A DNA stretch of 64,000 bases, taken from assembly GCA_963755985.1 (NCBI GenBank), contig CAVWLO010000001.1:186001-250000 (forward strand), read 5' to 3'. The position numbers and the translations under genes are program-made. The stretch's first letter is position 1; each line of letters opens with the position of its first letter. Positions 1 through 9,503 of the stretch are shown here, in pieces. The stretch comes from DASXMT01 sp963755985. Lineage in GTDB: Bacteria > Actinomycetota > Acidimicrobiia > Acidimicrobiales > RAAP-2. The notes under the pieces were generated by a model that made no database searches, was not told the origin of the DNA, and worked only from the letters and a program-made list of their open reading frames with translations.

Positions 1-35
1 AGAGCCGGTGCGGCCCCGGCCCGGACCCGGCCGAG

Positions 36-890
36 TCAGGGCTCGAGCAGGTGCTCGAGGACGGCCAGGGGTGGGTGGTTCAGGTAGCCGGCATCGGGCC
101 AGTTGAACCAGCCCGAGGAGGCGATGGCCCCCCCGTCGGGATGCAGGGTGGTCCCGGTCACGAACGACGACAGGTTCGAGGCCAGGAACAGCGCGCACCC
201 GCCGGCGTCCTCGAACGTGCCCTCTCGGCCCATTGGCGTGGAGATGCGGTGCTGCAGGGCCCTCGTCTCTTCGCTGCCGGCCAGGACCGACTCCAGCCCG
301 GGAGTGGGGATGTAGTCGGGGGCAATCGTGTTGACCCGGACGTTGCGCGGGGCCAGCTCGACGGCCAGGGTGCGGGTCAGACTGGTCACCCCGGCCTTCA
401 TCGCCGCGTAGACGGCGTAGCCGGGGGCGGCCCGATGGCCCTCGATCGAGGTGATGTTGATGATGCTCCCGCCACCGGGGCCCATGCGGGCGATGGCCAG
501 CTGGGTGGCGTGGAGGAGCCAGGTGAAGTTGGTCCGGATCAGTGCGTCCCAGCCCCGTGGGCCCGATTCCTCGAACGACTGCCGGAACGTGCCCCCCACC
601 ACGTTGACCAGCACGTCGAGCTGGCCGCTGTAACGACCGTCCACCTCGGCGAAGAAGGCACTGAGTGCCTCGGGGTCGCGTGCGTCGAGCTCCCCAGTCA
701 TGACCTCGCCCCCAGCCTCCGAGATGCTGGCCGCCGTCTCGGTCAGGGCTTCGGCGTTCTTGTCGCACAGGGCCAGGCGCATCCCGGCGCCGCCGAGGTC
801 AGCGGCACAGGCGCGGCCGAGGCCCCCGCCCCCGCCCACCACGACAGCCACGCGGCCGGCCAGGCCCGCCCGTTTGTCCAGAAAGCTCAT
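36..890 (-). CDS. SDR family NAD(P)-dependent oxidoreductase
   Basis: A 284-residue classical short-chain dehydrogenase, probably a cytosolic NAD(P)H-dependent 3-hydroxyacyl/ketone oxidoreductase. The N-terminal Rossmann glycine motif GGGGGLG is at about residues 19-25, an NVVGG segment (the usual NNAG position) at 96-100, the catalytic Ser in NITS at about 148, and YAAMK (Tyr161/Lys165) completes the triad. It lies 78 bp downstream of the thiolase gene on the same strand, so the two probably form a lipid-degradation operon. The substrate cannot be told from sequence. The NNAG motif is diverged, but the family tolerates that. Confidence 0.9.
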   Translation of the reverse strand: MSFLDKRAGLAGRVAVVVGGGGGLGRACAADLGGAGMRLALCDKNAEALTETAASISEAGGEVMTGELDARDPEALSAFFAEVDGRYSGQLDVLVNVVGGTFRQSFEESGPRGWDALIRTNFTWLLHATQLAIARMGPGGGSIINITSIEGHRAAPGYAVYAAMKAGVTSLTRTLAVELAPRNVRVNTIAPDYIPTPGLESVLAGSEETRALQHRISTPMGREGTFEDAGGCALFLASNLSSFVTGTTLHPDGGAIASSGWFNWPDAGYLNHPPLAVLEHLLEP

Positions 891-968
891 CCTCGTTCCC
901 CCCGAGTCGACTGCCTCGCCGGTCCGCCTCGCCGGTCTACCTGGCCGATCCTGCCTGGCCCGTCTGGC

Positions 969-2147
969 TCAGCGGGCCGCGACCTCGATGACGGTGGCCG
1001 AGCCCATGCCCCCGCCGGCGCACATGGCGGCCACGCCGATGCCGCCGCCCCGGCGGGCCAGGTCGTAGACGAGGGTGGTGAGCATGCGGGCCCCGGTGGC
1101 GGCGATGGGATGGCCCAGGCTGCAGCCGCTGCCCGAGATGTTGACCCGGTCCTCGTTGAGGTCGAGGACCCGGACACAGGCGATGGGGACCGAGGCGAAG
1201 GCCTCGTTGATCTCGAAGAGGTCGACGTCAGCGACGGTGAGCCCGGCCCGCTCCAGGGCCTTCGGGATGGCGGTGGTCGGGGCCATGCCCGTGTCTTTGG
1301 GCTCCACTCCCACCGAGGCCCAGGACCGGACGGTGGCGAGGGGGGTGAGCCCGTGGTCGGCGGCGAAGGCGTCCGAGGTGACCACGAGGGCCGAGGCGGC
1401 GTCGTTGATGCCCGAGGCGTTGCCGGCGGTGATGGAGAAGCCCTCGATCTCGGGGTGCAGGGGGCGAAGCGAGGCCAGCTTCTCCATGGTCGAGCCCCGC
1501 CGGGGGTGCTCATCGGTCTCGAAGACCACGGCCGAGCCGTCCTTCGTGGTCACCTTGATGGGGACGATCTCCTCGGCGAAGCGGCCCTCGTCGATGGCGG
1601 CGATGGCCCGCTCGTGGGAGCGGAGGGCCCAGGCGTCCATGTCCTCTCGGGTCGCCCCCACCGAACGGGCCGTGTTCCACCCGACGGTGATGGACATGTC
1701 GAAGGCCGGGGCCTCGGGGCTCTCGGGATGGGAGGGGGACATCCAGTCCTCCCACTCGTCGGTGCCGACGATGCGCCGCTTCTCCCTCGGCGAGGTGGAC
1801 GAGGACTGGACCCCGCCGGCGATCACCGCTTGGTCCATGCCGGCCATGATCGAGGCCGAGGCGGTCTGGACGGCGGCCAGCCCCGAGGCGCAGTGGCGGT
1901 TGTGGGCCAGGCCGGGGACGGTGTCCAGCCCGGCGACCACGGCGGCGTAGCGGGCGATGACCCCGCCCCCATAGAGGGACTCGGCCAGGATCAGGTCGTC
2001 GATGTCAGTGGGGGCCAGCCCCGTGCGGGACAGGGACTCCTCGATGACCGGGAGGGCGAGGACCGAGGCCTCGGTCTCGCTCAGGGTGCCCTTGCGGGCG
2101 GTCCCGATGGCGGTCCGAACGGCCGACACGATCACGGCATCAGGCAT
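969..2147 (-). CDS. Thiolase (acetyl-CoA C-acyltransferase)
   Basis: A 392-residue thiolase that would cleave or condense 3-ketoacyl-CoA with CoA in beta-oxidation. The nucleophilic Cys is Cys86 in the HCASG motif, the general-base His is in GHPIAATG (about 346), and the second catalytic Cys is in CAGGGMGSA (about 376). NEAFA is also present, and length and spacing are canonical. I chose the ATG at 2147 because MPDAVIVSAVRT is the usual thiolase N-terminus and GAGGGAG lies just upstream; the frame stays open to 2531 but that extension is not thiolase-like. First gene of a probable operon with the downstream SDR. Chain-length specificity is not readable. Confidence 0.94.
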   Translation of the reverse strand: MPDAVIVSAVRTAIGTARKGTLSETEASVLALPVIEESLSRTGLAPTDIDDLILAESLYGGGVIARYAAVVAGLDTVPGLAHNRHCASGLAAVQTASASIMAGMDQAVIAGGVQSSSTSPREKRRIVGTDEWEDWMSPSHPESPEAPAFDMSITVGWNTARSVGATREDMDAWALRSHERAIAAIDEGRFAEEIVPIKVTTKDGSAVVFETDEHPRRGSTMEKLASLRPLHPEIEGFSITAGNASGINDAASALVVTSDAFAADHGLTPLATVRSWASVGVEPKDTGMAPTTAIPKALERAGLTVADVDLFEINEAFASVPIACVRVLDLNEDRVNISGSGCSLGHPIAATGARMLTTLVYDLARRGGGIGVAAMCAGGGMGSATVIEVAAR

Positions 2148-2160
2148 GGGTGCTCCCTCT

Positions 2161-2190
2161 GGTCTGGGGTTCTGGTCTGGGGTTCTGGTC
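2161..2190. repeat. 13-bp tandem repeat upstream of the thiolase gene
   Basis: The unit ggtctggggttct occurs twice exactly (2161-2173, 2174-2186) and begins a third time, immediately upstream of the thiolase start and its ribosome binding site. It lies in the divergent thiolase/ferredoxin intergenic region, so it may change promoter or leader spacing. No function can be assigned. Confidence 0.7.
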
Positions 2191-2327
2191 CGGGTTGACC
2201 CTCGGCGTCTTGTTCCCGGGTCGCTTCGGGGTTCGCTTCCCGGTCGTCGGCAGACCAGCGTACCAGCGGGCCCTCCCCGAGAGCACAGCCGTGCTCGCCG
2301 AAAGGTCCGTGGATAGGATGACCAACC

Positions 2328-2525
2328 GTGAAGATCGTCATCGATGCGGACCGCTGCACCGGTCATGGCCGCTGTTATTCGCTCGTCCCCGAGCTCTTCG
2401 ACAGCGACGAGGTGGGTCACAGCGTCCTGCTCGCCCCTGATGCCGAGGTCCCCGCCGACCAGCTGAGACAGGCGCAGGTCGCGGTGGACAACTGCCCGGA
2501 GGACGCCATCAGCCTCGGGGACTGA
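2328..2525 (+). CDS. [3Fe-4S] ferredoxin
   Basis: A 65-residue ferredoxin with the pattern C10-TG-H13-GR-C16 and C56-P. The second cluster ligand of a [4Fe-4S] site is replaced by His13, which is typical of actinobacterial [3Fe-4S] ferredoxins that pass electrons to cytochromes P450 or Rieske oxygenases. Translation starts at GTG 2328, giving MKIVIDADRC. It is divergent from the thiolase and 114 bp before the CoA-transferase. No P450 is in the window, so its electron acceptor must lie elsewhere. Confidence 0.93.
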   Translation: MKIVIDADRCTGHGRCYSLVPELFDSDEVGHSVLLAPDAEVPADQLRQAQVAVDNCPEDAISLGD

Positions 2526-2639
2526 ACGCACCTGAGGCCACGCCGACCGGCGGCAGACGAAGCCCGACGATCACGAGCACGACCGACAAGCGCGAACACC
2601 AGAGCAGACAAACATGCAGAGCAAGAGGGAGAGCATCCT

Positions 2640-3860
2640 GTGGGACTCATGAGCGGTATCCGAGTGGTCGAGGTGGCGTCGTGGACCTACGTCCCCGTGG
2701 CCGGCGCCATCTTGGCCGAGTGGGGCGCCGACGTCATCAAGATCGAGCACCCCGAGAGCGGCGATCCCCAACGGGGCCTGGCCGCCTCCGGCCTCGTGCC
2801 CACCGGGCCCGGCGGGGTGGCCCACATGATGGAGCTGCCCAACCGGGGCAAGCGCTCGGTGGGGTTGGACCTGAAGAGCGACGAGGGACACGAGTTGCTG
2901 TTGAAGATGGTCGCCAACGCAGACGTGTTCGTGACCAACTTCCGCCCCCAGGCCCGTAGGAAGGCCAGGATCGATGTGGCCGATATCCGGGCCGTGAACC
3001 CCGACATCATCTACGTCCGGGGCTCGGGGAACGGGCAGCGGGGGCCGGAGTCCGAGCGGGGCGGCTACGACGGGTGCACCTTCTGGGGGCGCGGCGGACC
3101 GGCCGACATCATCTCGAACCCCGACGACGGCAGCTATCCGATCGGCCAGCCGGGCCCGGCCTTCGGCGACGTCATCGGTGGCCTCACCATCGCCGGGGGC
3201 ATCTCGGCCGCCCTCTTCCACCGCCAGCGCACCGGCGAGCCCGTCGTGGTGGACAACTCGCTGTTAGGCACGGCCATGTGGGCCACCGGGGCCTCATCGC
3301 TCGCCGCCGGGCTCTTCGGCATCGACCGCATGCCCCAGGGAGACCGCACCCAGGTCCCCAACCCCATCGTCAACATGTACAAGACCAAGGACGGTCGGTT
3401 CCTCTCCCTGGTCATGCTGGAGTCGGACCGCTACTGGGGTGACCTGGTCACCTTGATGGGCCGCCCCGAGTTGGCCGAGGACCCCCGCTTCGTCGACGCC
3501 GCCGCCCGGGCCGACAACCGGGTGGCCTGCGTCACGTTGCTCGACGAACTGTTCGCACAGCGCACCTTTGCCGAGTGGAAGACGATCCTCTTGGACGCCA
3601 AGGGGGTCTGGTCCCCGGTCCAGACCCCGAGCGAGCTGCTGGAGGACCCTCAGGCGCTGGCCAACGGCTACATCCGGGAGGTGGAGGCGGCCTCGGGGAC
3701 GGTGTTCCGCATGGTCCCCTCCCCGCTGCAGTTCGATGAGACGCCACCCGACCTCACCCGGGCTCCCGACCACGGCGAGCACACCGACGAGGTCCTGGGC
3801 GAGCTGGGGCTCGACATGGACGCCATCATGGATTTGAAGATCAAAGGGGTCGTCCTCTGA
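2640..3860 (+). CDS. Family III CoA-transferase (CaiB/BaiF type)
   Basis: A 406-residue formyl-CoA/carnitine CoA-transferase family enzyme that moves CoA between carboxylic acids through an aspartyl-CoA thioester. The N-terminus carries the family pattern LAEWGADVIKIE (about 25-36), then NRGKRSVGLDL (about 68-78). The catalytic Asp is D177 in the FGDVIGG context. Start is GTG 2640 (an ATG three codons later is possible), with a purine-rich site AGAGGGAGAG upstream. It probably activates an acyl substrate for the neighbouring acyl-CoA dehydrogenases and thiolase. The specific acid is unknown. Confidence 0.92.
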   Translation: MGLMSGIRVVEVASWTYVPVAGAILAEWGADVIKIEHPESGDPQRGLAASGLVPTGPGGVAHMMELPNRGKRSVGLDLKSDEGHELLLKMVANADVFVTNFRPQARRKARIDVADIRAVNPDIIYVRGSGNGQRGPESERGGYDGCTFWGRGGPADIISNPDDGSYPIGQPGPAFGDVIGGLTIAGGISAALFHRQRTGEPVVVDNSLLGTAMWATGASSLAAGLFGIDRMPQGDRTQVPNPIVNMYKTKDGRFLSLVMLESDRYWGDLVTLMGRPELAEDPRFVDAAARADNRVACVTLLDELFAQRTFAEWKTILLDAKGVWSPVQTPSELLEDPQALANGYIREVEAASGTVFRMVPSPLQFDETPPDLTRAPDHGEHTDEVLGELGLDMDAIMDLKIKGVVL

Positions 3861-3901
3861 GCGCGGCCGCCGACACCCACACCGCGACCAACGGACCGGC
3901 G

Positions 3902-4669
3902 GTGGGCACCGCCCTGCTCGAGGTGGCCGACGTCTCGGTGCGCTTCGGGGGGATCGCCGCCATCAGCCAGGCGTCGCTCACCCTCGCCCCCGGCGAGGTC
4001 TGCGGGCTCATCGGCCCCAACGGGGCCGGCAAGACCACCTTATTCGACGTCATTTCGGGGATCAGGAACCCCCAGGGGGGCAGCGTGGTCTTCGACGGGC
4101 GCGACATCACCTCGTGGAGCCCGATCCGTCGCTCCCGGGCCGGGATGCACCGCACCTTTCAGGTCGTCCAGATGTTCGGCTGGCTCTCGGTCCTTGACAA
4201 CGTGACCGCCGCCCTCGACTGGGAGGGGGGTGGTGGCGGCTTCCTGGCCGACCTGGTCGCCTTCCCCACCCGCACCACCCGCAACCGTGACCGCCGCGAG
4301 CGGGCCCGCGCCGCCCTCGAGGCCTGCGGACTGAGCGCCATGGCCGACCAACCGGCCGGCTCGTTGCCCATTGGCCTGGCCCGCATGGTCGAGCTGGCCC
4401 GGGCCACGGTCGACAACCCCAAGGTGCTGCTCTTGGACGAGCCCACCTCGGGCCTCGATGCCACCGAGGCCCACCGCCTGGCCGACCAGATCGCCGTCAT
4501 ATCCTCGGAGAACAAATGCGGCGTGCTCCTCGTCGAGCACGACATGGACTTCCTCATGCGCCAGTGCCACCGGGTGGTGGTGCTGAACCTGGGCGAGGTC
4601 CTCGCCGTGGGCACGCCCGAGGAGGTCCGGGCCGACCCGGCCGTGCGGGCCGCCTACCTCGGCGGGTAG
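3902..4669 (+). CDS. ABC transporter ATP-binding protein, LivG type
   Basis: A 255-residue ATPase of the branched-chain amino-acid (HAAT) importer class. Walker A is GPNGAGKT (about 38-45), the signature is the LivG-like LPIGLARMVELARA, Walker B is VLLLDEPTSGLD, and the H-loop is LLVEHD. The start is taken as GTG 3902; the frame is open upstream into the end of the CoA-transferase, so a longer N-terminus is possible. No LivH/M permeases, LivF partner or binding protein is adjacent, so it is an orphan ATPase here. Among acyl-CoA genes it could serve uptake of a carboxylate, but that is inference. Confidence 0.88.
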   Translation: MGTALLEVADVSVRFGGIAAISQASLTLAPGEVCGLIGPNGAGKTTLFDVISGIRNPQGGSVVFDGRDITSWSPIRRSRAGMHRTFQVVQMFGWLSVLDNVTAALDWEGGGGGFLADLVAFPTRTTRNRDRRERARAALEACGLSAMADQPAGSLPIGLARMVELARATVDNPKVLLLDEPTSGLDATEAHRLADQIAVISSENKCGVLLVEHDMDFLMRQCHRVVVLNLGEVLAVGTPEEVRADPAVRAAYLGG

Positions 4670-4677
4670 GAGGAGCG

Positions 4678-5130
4678 ATGGAGCTCTGGGAGCTGGTCGC
4701 CCGAGAGAGCATCCGTGACCTGGTCGCCCGCTACAACGCCAACGGCGACTCGGGCCGGTTCGAGCAGGTGTTGTCGGTCTTCGCCGACGATGCCGTCATG
4801 GAGCTCGTCCAGGCCGACGGGGAGGTCCAACGCTTCCAGGGCCTCGAGCAGATCGCCACCATCTTCACCGGCACCAAGGCGGGGTGGGACGCAGCCGCGG
4901 CCGGCCAGGGCCGCCACCACATCCGGCACTTCGTGGCCACCCATCAGATCGACGTGGTGGGCCCGGTCCACGCCTCGGGCCGGAGCTACTTCGCCGTCGT
5001 CATGAACCACGGCCTCGACCACTGGGGCCGCTACATCGACGACTACGAGGAGCGCGACGGCCGGTGGGTCATCACCCGGCGCCGAACCCTCACCGACGGC
5101 AGGACGCCCGGCGGGTTCACCGATCACTAG
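4678..5130 (+). CDS. SnoaL-like / NTF2-fold protein
   Basis: A 150-residue protein of the NTF2-like SnoaL fold. Recognisable are ESIRDLVARYNANGDSGRF (about 8-26), FADDAVMEL (about 35-43), the HHIRHF core strand and a final YDDYE-x-RDGRWVITRRR strand. Relatives include bile-acid dehydratase-like and limonene-epoxide-hydrolase-like enzymes as well as binding proteins. The start is fixed by AGGAGG directly upstream of ATG 4678, 8 bp after the ABC ATPase, so the two are co-transcribed. A role as hydratase or isomerase on a cyclic or acyl-CoA substrate is plausible but unproven. Confidence 0.82.
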   Translation: MELWELVARESIRDLVARYNANGDSGRFEQVLSVFADDAVMELVQADGEVQRFQGLEQIATIFTGTKAGWDAAAAGQGRHHIRHFVATHQIDVVGPVHASGRSYFAVVMNHGLDHWGRYIDDYEERDGRWVITRRRTLTDGRTPGGFTDH

Positions 5131-5134
5131 CCGC

Positions 5135-6226
5135 TCAGAAGACTCCGGCACCGCTGGCGAGGCGGGCGCGGAGCCCATCGGCCACCCGGTCGCGGTGATA
5201 CGGGGCGTCCCCGTAGCTCAGCCCGGCGAACTGCGAGCGCTTCATGTAGAGGTGAAGGTCGTGCTCCCAGGTGAACCCGATCCCCCCGTGCACCTGCAGA
5301 CCGGAGGCCATGACCCGCTTGGCCGCGTCCGAGCACCACACCTTGGCCGTCGACGCGGCGATGGAGGCGTCGGGCTCTTCGGCCGCGAGGGCCCACGCGC
5401 CGTACCAGGTGCTCGAGCGCATCCCCTCCACGTCGACCACCATGTCGGCACAGCGGTGCTTGACCGCTTGGAAACTGCCGATGGGCTGGTCGAACTGGAC
5501 GCGGTCCTTGGCGTACTGGGCCGTCATCTCGAGGACCCGTCCCGCCCCGCCCAACAGTTCGGCCGACGCACCCACCGCGCCCCGGTCGAGGAGCCCGGTG
5601 GCCAACTGGTCGCCCTCCAGGAGCGCGGCCGGCGTGTCGTCAAAGGTCAACCAGGACAGGACCCGGGTTCCGTCCATGGCCGGCTCGGACGGGGGGCGCC
5701 CCACCGCGGCCAGGTCGACGGCGAAGACGTCCCCCGCCACCGACACGACGGCCACGTCAGCCACGGCCGCGCCTTCGACCGGGCCGATCCGCCCAGAGAG
5801 CGACCATCGGCCACCCGACTCCGTGGCCACGACCGCCCCGGCGTGCCTGCTCCAACCCACGCAGCCGATGAGCTCGCCGCCGGCCAGGCCGGCCAGCCAG
5901 TCGGTGGGCCCCTGCTCGGCCGCGGCCAACACGGTGAGGGCCAGCAAGCTGGGCAGGAAAGGGACCGGCGCGGTGTGGCGGCCGATCTCTTCCAATAGGA
6001 CGGCCGCCTCCACCCAGCCCATGCCGATCCCGCCTTGTGCCTCGGGCAGGGCCACGCCCAACCAGCCCTGCTCGGCCATGGCCTGCCACAGCCCGGCGTC
6101 GAAGGGACGGCCCGAGGAGAGGTGGGCCCGCACCGCTCGGTGGCCGGCCCGGTCGTCGAGCAGGCTCCGAGCTGCCGCCTGCAGGGCCAGCTGATCCTCC
6201 GACAATTCGAAATCCATGGGCGGCAT
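5135..6226 (-). CDS. Acyl-CoA dehydrogenase (short subunit)
   Basis: A 363-residue flavin acyl-CoA dehydrogenase. The N-terminal helical domain begins MDFELSEDQLALQAAARSLL, the middle beta domain is diverged, and the C-terminal four-helix domain includes QFDQPIGSFQAVKHRCADM and the closing GGIGFTWEHDLHLYMKR. The beta-domain substrate/FAD motif is poorly conserved. Mycobacterial FadE28/FadE29-type enzymes pair two different subunits with a shared active site, and the partner divergent from this gene, 32 bp away, fits that arrangement. The start may be the internal Met four residues later. Confidence 0.9.
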   Translation of the reverse strand: MPPMDFELSEDQLALQAAARSLLDDRAGHRAVRAHLSSGRPFDAGLWQAMAEQGWLGVALPEAQGGIGMGWVEAAVLLEEIGRHTAPVPFLPSLLALTVLAAAEQGPTDWLAGLAGGELIGCVGWSRHAGAVVATESGGRWSLSGRIGPVEGAAVADVAVVSVAGDVFAVDLAAVGRPPSEPAMDGTRVLSWLTFDDTPAALLEGDQLATGLLDRGAVGASAELLGGAGRVLEMTAQYAKDRVQFDQPIGSFQAVKHRCADMVVDVEGMRSSTWYGAWALAAEEPDASIAASTAKVWCSDAAKRVMASGLQVHGGIGFTWEHDLHLYMKRSQFAGLSYGDAPYHRDRVADGLRARLASGAGVF

Positions 6227-6258
6227 GGTACCGGCACGCCGTATGCGAAGCTGAGCCC

Positions 6259-7443
6259 GTGGACCTGACTCCCACCCCTGAACAGCGGGCCTTTCGGTCC
6301 GAGGTCCGGACCTGGCTGATGGACAACCTGCCCTGGGATTACGGCCGCGGGCTCCCCCCGCGTTTCGAGGATCTGGGCGAGGAGGTCGCCTTCCTCCGGC
6401 GCTGGCAGGCCTCGCTGGCCGCCGGAGGCTGGGTCGGCGTGGCCTGGCCCGCGGCCTACGGTGGCCGGGGCGCGGGACCGAACGAGCACTTCATCCTGCA
6501 AGAGGAACTGGCGCGGGCCCGCGCCCCGGAGATGGTCGGTCGCATCGGCCTCAACCTCGCCGCGCCCACCTTGTTGGCCCACGGTACCGGGGAGCAGAAG
6601 GACCGGTGGCTGTCGCGCATCCGCACGGCCGACGACCTGTGGTGTCAGCTCTTCAGCGAGCCCGGGGCCGGGAGCGACCTGGCCGCCGTGTCCACCCGCG
6701 CCACCAGGGTGGAGGGCGGCTGGCTGGTCAACGGCCAGAAGGTGTGGACCTCCTATGCCCAATTTGCCGATTGGGGCGTCTGCCTGGCCCGCACCGATCC
6801 CGGGGCGCCCAAGCACAGGGGCATCTCCTACCTGGTCGTCGACATGCACCATCCCGGGGTCGAGGTGCGGCCGCTGGTGCAGCTGACCGGCGAAGCCGAG
6901 TTCAACGAGGTGTTCCTCAACGACGTCTTCGTGCCCGAGGACCGCCTCATCGGCCCCGAGCACGAGGGGTGGCGGGTGGCCAACTCCACCCTCTCCCACG
7001 AGCGGGGTGTCAACCCGCGCCAGCTGGTCATCCACATGCAACTGCTCGAGGAGCTGTGGCGCCTGGCCGAGTCGACCGGCGCCTTCGACGAGGGGCGACT
7101 GCGGAGCGCCCTGGCCCAGGCCTACGTGGAGATCCGCATCTTTCAGCTCCACAACCTCCGGAGCGTCAGCCGCCTGTCCCGGGGGCTCGACCCGGGCCCG
7201 GAGGGCAGCGCGCTCAAGCTCTACTGGAGCGAGATGTCCAAGCGGTTCCACGACACGGCCATGGCCGTGGTTGGCGATGCCGCTCCCTTGTGGAAGGGGG
7301 CCGAGGCCAACCCGGGGGACGGCCAGTGGCAGCGGTCGTGGCTCTATTACCAGGCGTCGTCCATCTGGGCCGGGACCAACGAGATCCAGCGCACCGTCAT
7401 CGGCGAACGGGTCCTCGGGCTCCCCCGGCCGCCCCGCCGCTAG
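6259..7443 (+). CDS. Acyl-CoA dehydrogenase (long subunit)
   Basis: A 394-residue acyl-CoA dehydrogenase starting at GTG 6259 (MDLTPTPEQRAFRSEVRTW). It has WPAAYGGRGAGP, the flavin/substrate loop CQLFSEPGAGSDLAA, GQKVWTSYAQFADW, and the C-terminal IWAGTNEIQRTVIGERVLGLP that contacts FAD across the dimer. The frame is open upstream to 6037 but that part is antisense to the neighbouring gene. It shares a 32-bp divergent promoter region with the short subunit, suggesting joint control and a possible heteromeric enzyme acting on a sterol side chain or other bulky acyl-CoA; the substrate is inference. Confidence 0.93.
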   Translation: MDLTPTPEQRAFRSEVRTWLMDNLPWDYGRGLPPRFEDLGEEVAFLRRWQASLAAGGWVGVAWPAAYGGRGAGPNEHFILQEELARARAPEMVGRIGLNLAAPTLLAHGTGEQKDRWLSRIRTADDLWCQLFSEPGAGSDLAAVSTRATRVEGGWLVNGQKVWTSYAQFADWGVCLARTDPGAPKHRGISYLVVDMHHPGVEVRPLVQLTGEAEFNEVFLNDVFVPEDRLIGPEHEGWRVANSTLSHERGVNPRQLVIHMQLLEELWRLAESTGAFDEGRLRSALAQAYVEIRIFQLHNLRSVSRLSRGLDPGPEGSALKLYWSEMSKRFHDTAMAVVGDAAPLWKGAEANPGDGQWQRSWLYYQASSIWAGTNEIQRTVIGERVLGLPRPPRR

Positions 7444-7614
7444 TCGACGTGAGCTGAAGGGCTCCCACTGGGCTCGCGCCCGGTCGTGGGGCCCATTCGG
7501 TGCTCGGTCTCTGTCGCCCGCACCTGACCCCGCACGGGTCGGGAAGGACCTCCCGATACGCTCCGCGGGTGCCGACACCGACCGGTGGGCGGCACCCGAT
7601 CGAGGAGCGACAGC

Positions 7615-9503
7615 ATGAGCCCAGCAGGAGGCGGCGGCCAATTCGGCGGTGCGATGCGCTCGCTGCGGCGGGACGGATCGGTCACCCAGGTACGGGTGAC
7701 CAAGGGCACGGCCAGGCGGATGTTCCAGTTCGCCCGGCCCTACCGCACCATCTTGTTCGTGTTCTTGGTGCTGATCGTCGTCGATGCCGTCATCGGTGTG
7801 ATCAACCCGCTCATCTTCCGGGCCATCATCAACGGCATCCCCCACCACCGCACCACGCTGATCGTGGGTCTGGCCCTCCTGGCCGCCGGGCTGGCCATCG
7901 TCGGAGCCGGGCTCTCCATCGGTGAGCGGTGGGTGTCGGCCAAGGTGGGCGAGGGGCTCATCTTCGACATGCGCTCGCAGGTGTTCGCCCACATCGGCCG
8001 GATGCCCCTGGCCTTTTTCACCCGCACCCAGACCGGCGCTTTGATCAGCCGGTTGAACAACGACGTGCTCGGGGCCCAGCAGGCATTCACCGACACCTTG
8101 TCCTCTGTGGTCTCAAACCTGGTGAGCGTGGCCCTGGTCCTCGTGGCCATGTTCTTCCTGTCGTGGCAGATCACCTTGTTGAGCTTGATCATCCTGCCCG
8201 TCTTCGTCATCCCCGCCCGCCGGGTGGGGCGTCGGTTGTCCTCGATCACACGCGTGAGTCCTACGGGCTCAACGCCCAGATGAATACCACCATGACCGAG
8301 CGCTTCAACGTATCGGGGGCCCTCCTGGTGAAGCTGTTCGGCCGCCCGAGCCAGGAGCGGAAGTCCTTCGAGGACAAGGCCGGCCGGGTACGGGACATCG
8401 GCGTGACCCAGGCCATGTACGCCCGCTTCTTCATCGCCGCCCTCACCCTCACCGCCTCCCTGGCCACGGCCCTCGTCTACGGCTGGGGTGGCGTGCAAGC
8501 GGCCGAGGGCGCCCTCAGCACGGGGACGGTCGTGGCCCTGGCCCTCTACCTGACCCGGCTCTACGGACCGCTGACCTCGCTGTCCAACGTGCAGGTCGAC
8601 GTCATGACCGCCCTGGTCTCCTTCGACCGGGTGTTCGAGGTGCTGGACCTGCCGGCCATGATCGACGAGAAGCCCGACGCCGTCCCGGTGCCGGCCGGGC
8701 CGGCGCGGGTCGAGTTCGACCATGTCGACTTCAGCTACCCGACCGCCGAGGAAGTGTCCCTGGCCTCGTTGGAGTCGGTGGCCGTGCTCGATGCCACCCC
8801 CTCACAGCAGGTGCTGTTCGACGTCAGCTTCGAGGCCGAACCGGGGCAACTGGTGGCGCTGGTGGGCCCGTCGGGAGCGGGGAAGACGACCATCAGCCAT
8901 CTGGTGTCGCGCCTCTACGACGTCCGGTCCGGTGCGGTCCGGATCAACGGCCTCGATGTCCGGGACGCCACCTTCGTATCCCTGTCCGACACCGTCGGTA
9001 TGGTGACCCAGGACGCCCACCTCTTCCACGAGACGATCCGTGACAACCTCCTCTACGCCCAGCCCAGGGCGGGCGAGGACGAGCTGGTCGAGGCGCTGCG
9101 CGGCGCCCAGATCCTGGACATGGTCCACACCCTCCCCGACGGGCTCGACACCGTGGTGGGTGACCGCGGCTATCGCCTGTCGGGTGGAGAGAAGCAGCGG
9201 CTGGCCATCGCCCGCCTGCTGTTGAAGGCGCCCGAGGTGGTGGTACTCGACGAGGCGACCGCCCACCTCGACTCGGAATCGGAGGTTGCCGTGCAAGAGG
9301 CGCTGCGCACCGCCCTCTCCGGGCGGACGTCCCTGGTCATCGCCCACCGGCTGTCCACGGTGCGCGAGGCCGACCAGATCCTGGTCCTCGATCACGGCCG
9401 GATCGTGGAGCGGGGCCACCATGACCAGCTCCTCGCCGAGGGGGGCGTGTACGCCGAGCTCTACCGGATCCAGTTCGAACGACAGGACCACGCCGAGCGG
9501 TGA
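7615..9503 (+). pseudogene. ABC exporter (fused TMD-ATPase), frameshifted
   Basis: This would encode a half-transporter of about 630 residues (MsbA/LmrA-like). ATG 7615 is preceded by GAGGAG and opens a membrane domain with at least four TM segments. The frame is lost at about 8248: the frame-1 segment RRLSSIT continues as RESYGLNAQMN only in frame 2, and removing the dinucleotide ac at 8248-8249 restores one reading frame. The second part has GPSGAGKTT, LSGGEKQRLAIARLLL, VVLDEATAHLDSESE and the H-loop LVIAHRLST, ending at 9503. Either a recent inactivation, a programmed or phase-variable slip, or a sequencing error. All ATPase motifs remain intact. Confidence 0.85.

Noticed and set aside
51..2198. 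Long plus-strand open frame of 715 codons
   Set aside because: Antisense shadow of the SDR and thiolase genes; translation is Gly/Arg/Pro-rich with no family motifs.
5647..7992. Minus-strand 781-codon frame
   Set aside because: Antisense shadow crossing several real genes; no conserved motifs.
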